NCBI RefSeq assembly: GCF_000611645.1 | Contig: NW_014011787.1 | Span: forward strand, 1 to 11,676 | DNA length: 11,676 nucleotides | Origin: Monoraphidium neglectum | Taxonomy: Eukaryota; Chlorophyta; Chlorophyceae; Sphaeropleales; Selenastraceae | Reading direction: 5' to 3' | Part shown: positions 7,186 to 11,676 of the stretch, piece after piece | Numbering within the stretch: the first letter of the stretch is position 1 | How the letters are laid out: each line of letters starts with the position of its first letter | Made by a program: the position numbers and the translations under genes | The notes under the pieces: model-generated | Seen by the model: only the letters and a program-made list of their open reading frames with translations | The model's database searches: none | What the model was told of the DNA's origin: nothing

Positions 7186-8316
7186 CTGTGCGAGGGGAGG
7201 CGTGTGTGCAGGCAGCGTGGAGTTCTGAAGCCATGACGCAGCGAGGCCAACAAAGGGTGAGGGGCCCGCACACGCTGCGGGACCGAACCCACGGAGTGGA
7301 ATGCGCCTGGAAAATGCGCATGTGATGTGCGGAGCCGCCTGGGGGATGGCGCGTAGCTGCACGAGAGAGATTCCCAGAGGGGCGCAGGCAAGGGGCAGCG
7401 CCGGGCAAATGCCACAGCCGCGTCCAGGAGCCACTGGGGTTCTGCTAAATGTGCCCAGGCGTATCGGAATGTGATTGTAAAGCGCGATGCGCCCCAGGTG
7501 GGGCCGCGAGGGGGCAAACGGACGGCGTCAGACAGGGCACCCCGGCCAAGGGGCCCATCACGCGCACCTGTGTAGAGCAGAAAGGCATCTTTGCTGTTTA
7601 AGTTATGCGAAGAGTGCGTCCACGGGGCCAAGATGTGATGCGTTTGGCACGGCTGCAACTCTGACCTTTTCAGACCGACCCAAACCCGGTCGAAGGTAGG
7701 AAACGACGTTGGAAGCTATCATCACTGAATCAAAGGAACCGGAAAAGTTCGCGGCGCCTCGGGCCAAAACGGGGACCGAGAAGGGGAGCAGAGCGGGCGG
7801 CAACATGATGCCGCATGTGCACCTTACAGTACGACTCGTCAGGGCCTGGCACCGACTTAAAATACACGGTAAATATTTCACACATGCGCAGTGGGGTGAG
7901 CCTATGCGCGCATTGACCGCCCGTCTCGATGCTGTAGGATGCTGTAGGGGCCACTGCGGAAACGGCAGCTGTTGAGGCCACCAGCAACATGCACTCCCAG
8001 CGCATGCAGAGCCCGTTTGTGTGCTGTAAGCAGTGTAGCCTCAGCAAACGGCACCAATTGCGGCTGTCGATTGTACTACAGGACTGCGCACGGGATGCAG
8101 TACAAGATCCCCGTGCATGCGCACGCTTGCGATATGCCACGCTTCACAGTTGCCACGACGCAACATGCCGCCCAACACACGCAGGGATGCAGCAGTTTAC
8201 AACCCTTACGCACTTCCCTTAAGAAGGGGGAAACCTTGGGTTTTGGCTGCTGGCTGTGTATTGTGACTTGCCGGGCGCGCGCGGGGCGCTAGGGTCGTCG
8301 GGTCGCGTCGCGGGCG
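7186..8316. other. Interval holding unresolved 5' exons of the 6611-7185 gene and the 3' UTR of the TPR gene
   Basis: Several minus-strand splice-like sites occur: a TACACAG/GTGCGCG boundary at about 7573, AAG/GTCAGAG at about 7657 and TACTGTAAG/GTGCAC at about 7821. Their phases do not combine into one convincing chain, so no exon is called. A tandem 10-base duplication is at 7928-7947. The right end carries the TPR gene's probable poly(A) signal. Confidence 0.5.
8197..8201 (-). terminator. Probable poly(A) signal TGTAA of the TPR gene
   Basis: TGTAA on the minus strand lies 115 bases after the stop codon at 8317. TGTAA is the standard green-algal polyadenylation signal (established), and the distance suits a short 3' UTR. 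Confidence 0.5.
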
Positions 8317-8441
8317 TCACCCCTGACCTTGCCCGGCCGCCAGCGCCTGCAGCACCGCCTGGAACCCGGGCGCCCCGTGCAGCGCCGCCAGGTCATTGTC
8401 AGCCGCAAGATCGCTCGCAGTCAACCACGCCCCACTGCTTC

Positions 8442-8503
<62 letters not shown>

Positions 8504-9019
8504 AACAAGAGCTGCTGGAGCAGTGTCAAGGCCTGGCCGGCCTCCCCGGCCAGGCAGAGTGCGCAGGCGGCGTTGTAGCGGACGTCGCGCCGCTCGCACA
8601 GGCGCCCCAGCTGCTCGGGCCGCTGCAGCGCCTGGCCTGTGGGGTGGCAGACGCGGTGGGTGTTGTGGCCAATGTGTGCGCACTGTTGCAACACACAGAG
8701 GGGCCATGATCGGATGGCAATCTGTTGTGACCAAATCCAGGCCTTCCCGACTGCTGCACCCCCTAATATGGTGATGCACGACACCAAAGCCGCCCACCGT
8801 AGTAAGTGCACGCCGCCTTGAAGTGCTGCCCTGCCGCCAGCGCGTCCCCGGCCGCCGCCGCCAGCCGCCCCAACGCGACGCCCGCCTCTGCCAGCCCCAC
8901 CAACGCGTCGGCGTTGTGGCGGCTGATCGTCAGCGCCGCCTGGTACCCTTCATCTGCTGCGGCGCGCGCCGTGGCTGCCGCAGCCGCGAGACTGTCCGCG
9001 CTGGGTTGCGCCCCCGCCA

Positions 9020-9060
<41 letters not shown>

Positions 9061-10958
9061 TGCTGCTGCGCCTGCTGCTGTGTGCCGCCGCCCTGCAGCA
9101 CGCCGCTCGAGAGCAGCTCAGCTGCGTCCATGAGCACGTCCCCAAGCGCGTTGGCGGGCGCGGTGTCGCCCCGGCTGAATTGCATCGCGTGGCGCAGGCG
9201 CTGCGCGGCCTGCTCCAGCAGCGCGCGGCGCTCACCGGGATCCTGGGGATAGCGGCAGAGGCAACGCCAAGGTGGGTACAAAAGTTGGCTCAGACGCCTG
9301 CGTCACCACCAAAGTGGCCGCAGGAATAACCGCACCCAGCCTGCCACATTGACGTGGTGGAGAAACAATGGAGCCGCTCGAACAGGGCTGGCACCTTGGT
9401 TCCTGTTGCAGCGCCGCAGCCAACCGGGGCCGCCGCCGAAGGCACCGCCGCGCGCATGCGCTGTCCACACACCTGAGCAGCCTTCGAGACCGAATGGAGC
9501 CCCACCCCCCAGTTGTGCAGCAGAGACGGCAGGTCGTCCCCCGCCTCGGAATCGCTCAGCCCGCAGCTGCGCTCGTACGCCGCGAGCGCCTCGCCAAACG
9601 CGGCGCGGGCGCCCGCAGCGTCGCCGGCAGATGCCAGGCGCTCGCCCTGCTGCACCAAGGCGTCAGCCATGTTGCTCAGCGTCTGCGCAAAGGGGCCGGC
9701 GCGGAGCTGTTAAGCATGCTTCGCAACGTGAGGTGAGGGGGGGCGACGTAGTACAAGAGCCAGAAGCCCAGATGAGTGCGACCAACGCATGCTGGCAAAC
9801 GAGCCAGCCAGCATGGGTTTGGCTCAGACGCGCAGGGACGCGTCCTCGCTGCGCAGCAGTCGCGGGCCCCTGACTCAGCCCGGCGGCGCTTGACGCGCGG
9901 CAGCCCTGGGGGCACGTAGCTGCGGCAGGCTTGCCAACTATCGGCCCCACCCGCGCGCACGTGCAGCCATCCCAGCAGCCATCCCACGGCGCGGGCGGCC
10001 GCGCACCAGAGCATCCTCCTCCTGCTGGAGCGCCGCCTTGTACAAATCCACCGCCCGCTGCAGCAGCGCCCCCTCCGCTTCCGCGCCGCCGCCGCCACCG
10101 CCGCCGCCGCCCATGCTCGCCCCCAGGGCTCGCTCCGCCCACGCACACAGCGAGTTGGCCGCGTTGACGGCCGCGTCTGGCCGGACTACGCCGCCTGGCG
10201 CGACGACGACGGCGCAGTAGGCGGCGGCGGCGCGCTCGTAGAGCGAGGCTGCAGAGTTGGCCGCTTGGGACTCTGCTTGCACTGTGAGCTCGGAGTCCGG
10301 CAGAGCGGCAGCTGTGTCCAGCAATGCATCCGCCCACAACTGCAGGCACTCGCCCTGTGTGGGCGGGTTGGTGGGCGTGTGGTTGGGCTGATGGTGCCCG
10401 CATGCGCAGCACGGGTGCTGCCAGGGTGGGTGCGTGAGGGTGGGGCGCACGCTTTGTGGAAGTCAGGCATTCCCGCTGTTTCCGTCGTCGACAGCGACCA
10501 CAGCAGCACGCGCCGCTCACGTGTCAGGCCGGCAGGGGGCGGGCAGGCACGCTGACTGCACGGCTTCATGCGCTATGGCGTACCAGGCCAAACGCCGCCG
10601 CCTGCTGCTCTTCGTGGGAGAGCCCAGCCATCCCGGCGACATGTGAGAATGCGGCCGCAGCCGCTTCGAACGCGCCCAGGGCGTCGCGGCCGCGCTTCCG
10701 CTCGGCGCGCTGCTGTAGTGTTTCTGCTTCTGCAAGATGGATGTGCGGACAAGAGGGTGCGAGGATGCGGCGGCCTTGGCCATGACGCTCGTTGCTGTGC
10801 AGCAGTGCCGCGGCGGGCAAGCACAACAGCTGCTCGAGGTGTGATGCTTCCTGAAGGCGGCGCTTGCCTTCCAGGAGAGTGGCAGGCGTGGAAGGCGCAG
10901 GCGTATCGATATCAGCTTGCCGTCGCCTTCCATCTCTGCCCCTGCCACGCGCCGACAT
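8317..10958 (-). CDS. TPR-like helical-repeat protein with two polyglutamine tracts
   Basis: Minus-strand exons 10958-10584, 10354-10007, 9682-9473, 9242-8798 and 8636-8317 join in frame through GT-AG introns (229, 324, 230 and 161 bases) to give 565 residues. From about residue 75 the protein is Ala/Leu-rich amphipathic helix pairs typical of tetratricopeptide repeats. Examples are DALGAFEAAAAAF (92-104), ALLQRAVDLYKAALQ (221-235), SNMADALVQQGERLASAGD followed by AAFGEALAAYERS (244-280), and DVRYNAACALCLAGEAGQAL near the end. A poly-Gly run (207-215) and polyglutamine runs (366-368, 370-385 and 505-524) sit between helices. The C-terminus, LAADNDLAALHGAPGF, resembles the last segment of plant and algal TPR proteins of unknown role. 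The function is probably protein-protein scaffolding; partners and compartment are unknown. The N-terminus (1-75) is less certain: a pyrimidine-rich stretch ending in TTGCAG at 10727-10732 could be an acceptor, so the true start may be elsewhere. Confidence 0.82.
8443..8502 (-). repeat. (CAG)20 coding repeat, polyglutamine tract 2
   Basis: Twenty uninterrupted CAG codons in the last exon of the TPR gene encode Gln505-524 and are followed by GSSG. No CAA interruptions are present. Confidence 0.97.
8531..8555. repeat. Coding-region stem-loop, 10-base arms
   Basis: GCCTGGCCGG at 8531-8540 and its exact complement at 8546-8555 enclose a 5-base loop. The element lies inside the last TPR exon and encodes part of the helix LAGEAGQAL, about 30 bases from the CAG tract. 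Confidence 0.85.
9021..9080 (-). repeat. Interrupted CAG repeat, polyglutamine tract 1
   Basis: In coding sense this is (CAG)3 GCG (CAG)3 CAA (CAG)12, giving Gln3-Ala-Gln16 at residues 366-385 of the TPR protein. The single CAA and the GCG interrupt the run. Confidence 0.96.
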
Positions 10959-11676
10959 GACGAATCGGCGAGGGTCACCGGTAGACTTTACAGATCTGGC
11001 GCACTACAATAAAAACAGTGTGTGTGCGGAACAAAAACGAAGTGAATCTCACACGATATGGATCATCCGTGCTGTGCAGGTCGTTTGCTGACATGAAGTA
11101 CTGTACGGGACGCACCTGTGACCGTACCGGCAGCCACTGCGTGGCGACCTGTTCCATGCCTTTCTTCATTTGATTCCCAGGTTTGAAAGGCAGGAGCGAC
11201 TATCCGTGACTTGCAATAACAATGGGGAATACTGCTACCCAAAGGCTTTGCCACCCCCCTTGTGAGACACTGCAACCCTTGCTCGCCGCGACAACAACGA
11301 AACACCGCCGCGTGTTTCACCGATGCCCCTAACTGCGTCAGTCTCCAGCTGGGGCGCAGATTTGCCAGCCCTGCCACCCGGCAACCCACGTCACCGAGGA
11401 TCTTGGAATTACTCATTGGTCAGTGCACACAACTTTGGCACCGCCAGACCGTGCTGGCACCGTGATCGAGTTTGAATTGGATGAGGAGGGGGGCCCCGCA
11501 AAGGCGGGTGCGATTGGGCACTCCGCAGCAGTGCGATGGGGGTGAGCGGCGTCCTATGTGCATCACGTGTGTGGTGCCGAGCCCGCTAGCCGCCGCGCTG
11601 CTGATCTTACGCAGCAAGGCCCAGGGCGTCACTCTCCTCAATGCCAGAAGGACGTGAGAAACCTAGCGTTACTGCG
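10959..11676. other. 5' flank of the TPR gene; no supported gene
   Basis: Short open frames occur on both strands but none shows a recognisable domain. A minus-strand frame at 11169-10975 begins MKKGMEQVATQW and reaches a donor-like CAG/GTGCGTCC at about 11116. It could be an upstream exon of the TPR gene, but no matching acceptor proves it. The part at 10980-11070 is AT-richer, with A-runs, and may be promoter or 5' UTR. Confidence 0.4.

Noticed and set aside
7573..7660. Minus-strand stretch encoding HNLNSKDAFLLYTG, which vaguely recalls a gelsolin-type repeat
   Set aside because: The match is short, its exon end phase does not fit the next supported exon at 7185, and no continuing gelsolin segment (such as a W-G-x-G motif) was found nearby.
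7709..7975. Plus-strand 88-codon frame opposite the unresolved minus-strand gene
   Set aside because: It starts at TTG rather than ATG and shows no domain or splice support.
8256..9329. Frames with poly-Leu, poly-Ala or poly-Cys runs on both strands
   Set aside because: They are the other readings of the CAG/CTG repeats. Only the polyglutamine frame connects to conserved-looking helices through consistent splice phases.
11063..11657. Short frames near the right edge on both strands
   Set aside because: No recognisable domain, start context or splice chain. Too little sequence remains to support a gene.

Overview
The window looks like nuclear DNA of a GC-rich, intron-rich green alga (Chlorophyta; probably a chlorophycean, inferred). 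The genes are split by introns of about 180-410 bases with GTGCG/GTGAG donors and CAG acceptors. Long (CA)n/(GT)n and coding (CAG)n runs are present. One gene encodes a protein with a chloroplast-lumen type leader, and a TGTAA motif (the usual algal poly(A) signal) lies behind one gene. Nothing suggests a bacterial operon, plasmid or phage.

Layout, left to right. (1) 1-1764, minus strand: the 5' part of a sulfite oxidase gene with a mitochondrial-type leader and an N-terminal cytochrome b5 domain. Three exons are resolved; the molybdopterin domain lies beyond the left edge. Its two long introns hold large dinucleotide repeats. (2) 1765-2036: a 272-base divergent promoter interval. (3) 2037-3871, plus strand: a complete six-exon gene for an FKBP-type immunophilin with a plastid transit peptide and a twin-arginine thylakoid signal, 273 residues. 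(4) 3872-6610: about 2.7 kb with no gene I can establish; it holds a weak candidate first exon and two strong inverted repeats. (5) 6611-7185, minus strand: the last two exons of an unrecognised gene whose 5' exons I could not resolve in 7186-8316. (6) 8317-10958, minus strand: a five-exon gene for a TPR-like helical-repeat protein of about 565 residues with two pure-CAG polyglutamine tracts. (7) 10959-11676: 5' flank of that gene, with no supported gene.

The genes do not form an obvious pathway. Sulfite oxidase belongs to sulfur metabolism in the mitochondrial intermembrane space, the FKBP to thylakoid-lumen protein folding or photosystem assembly, and the TPR protein is presumably a scaffold. 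The most unusual signals are in the sulfite oxidase introns. Complementary AC and GU tracts flank one exon. An 80-base uninterrupted alternating purine-pyrimidine run ends exactly at a 5' splice site. All exon joins were derived by hand from reading frame, GT-AG sites and remembered family patterns; no alignment or transcript was available.
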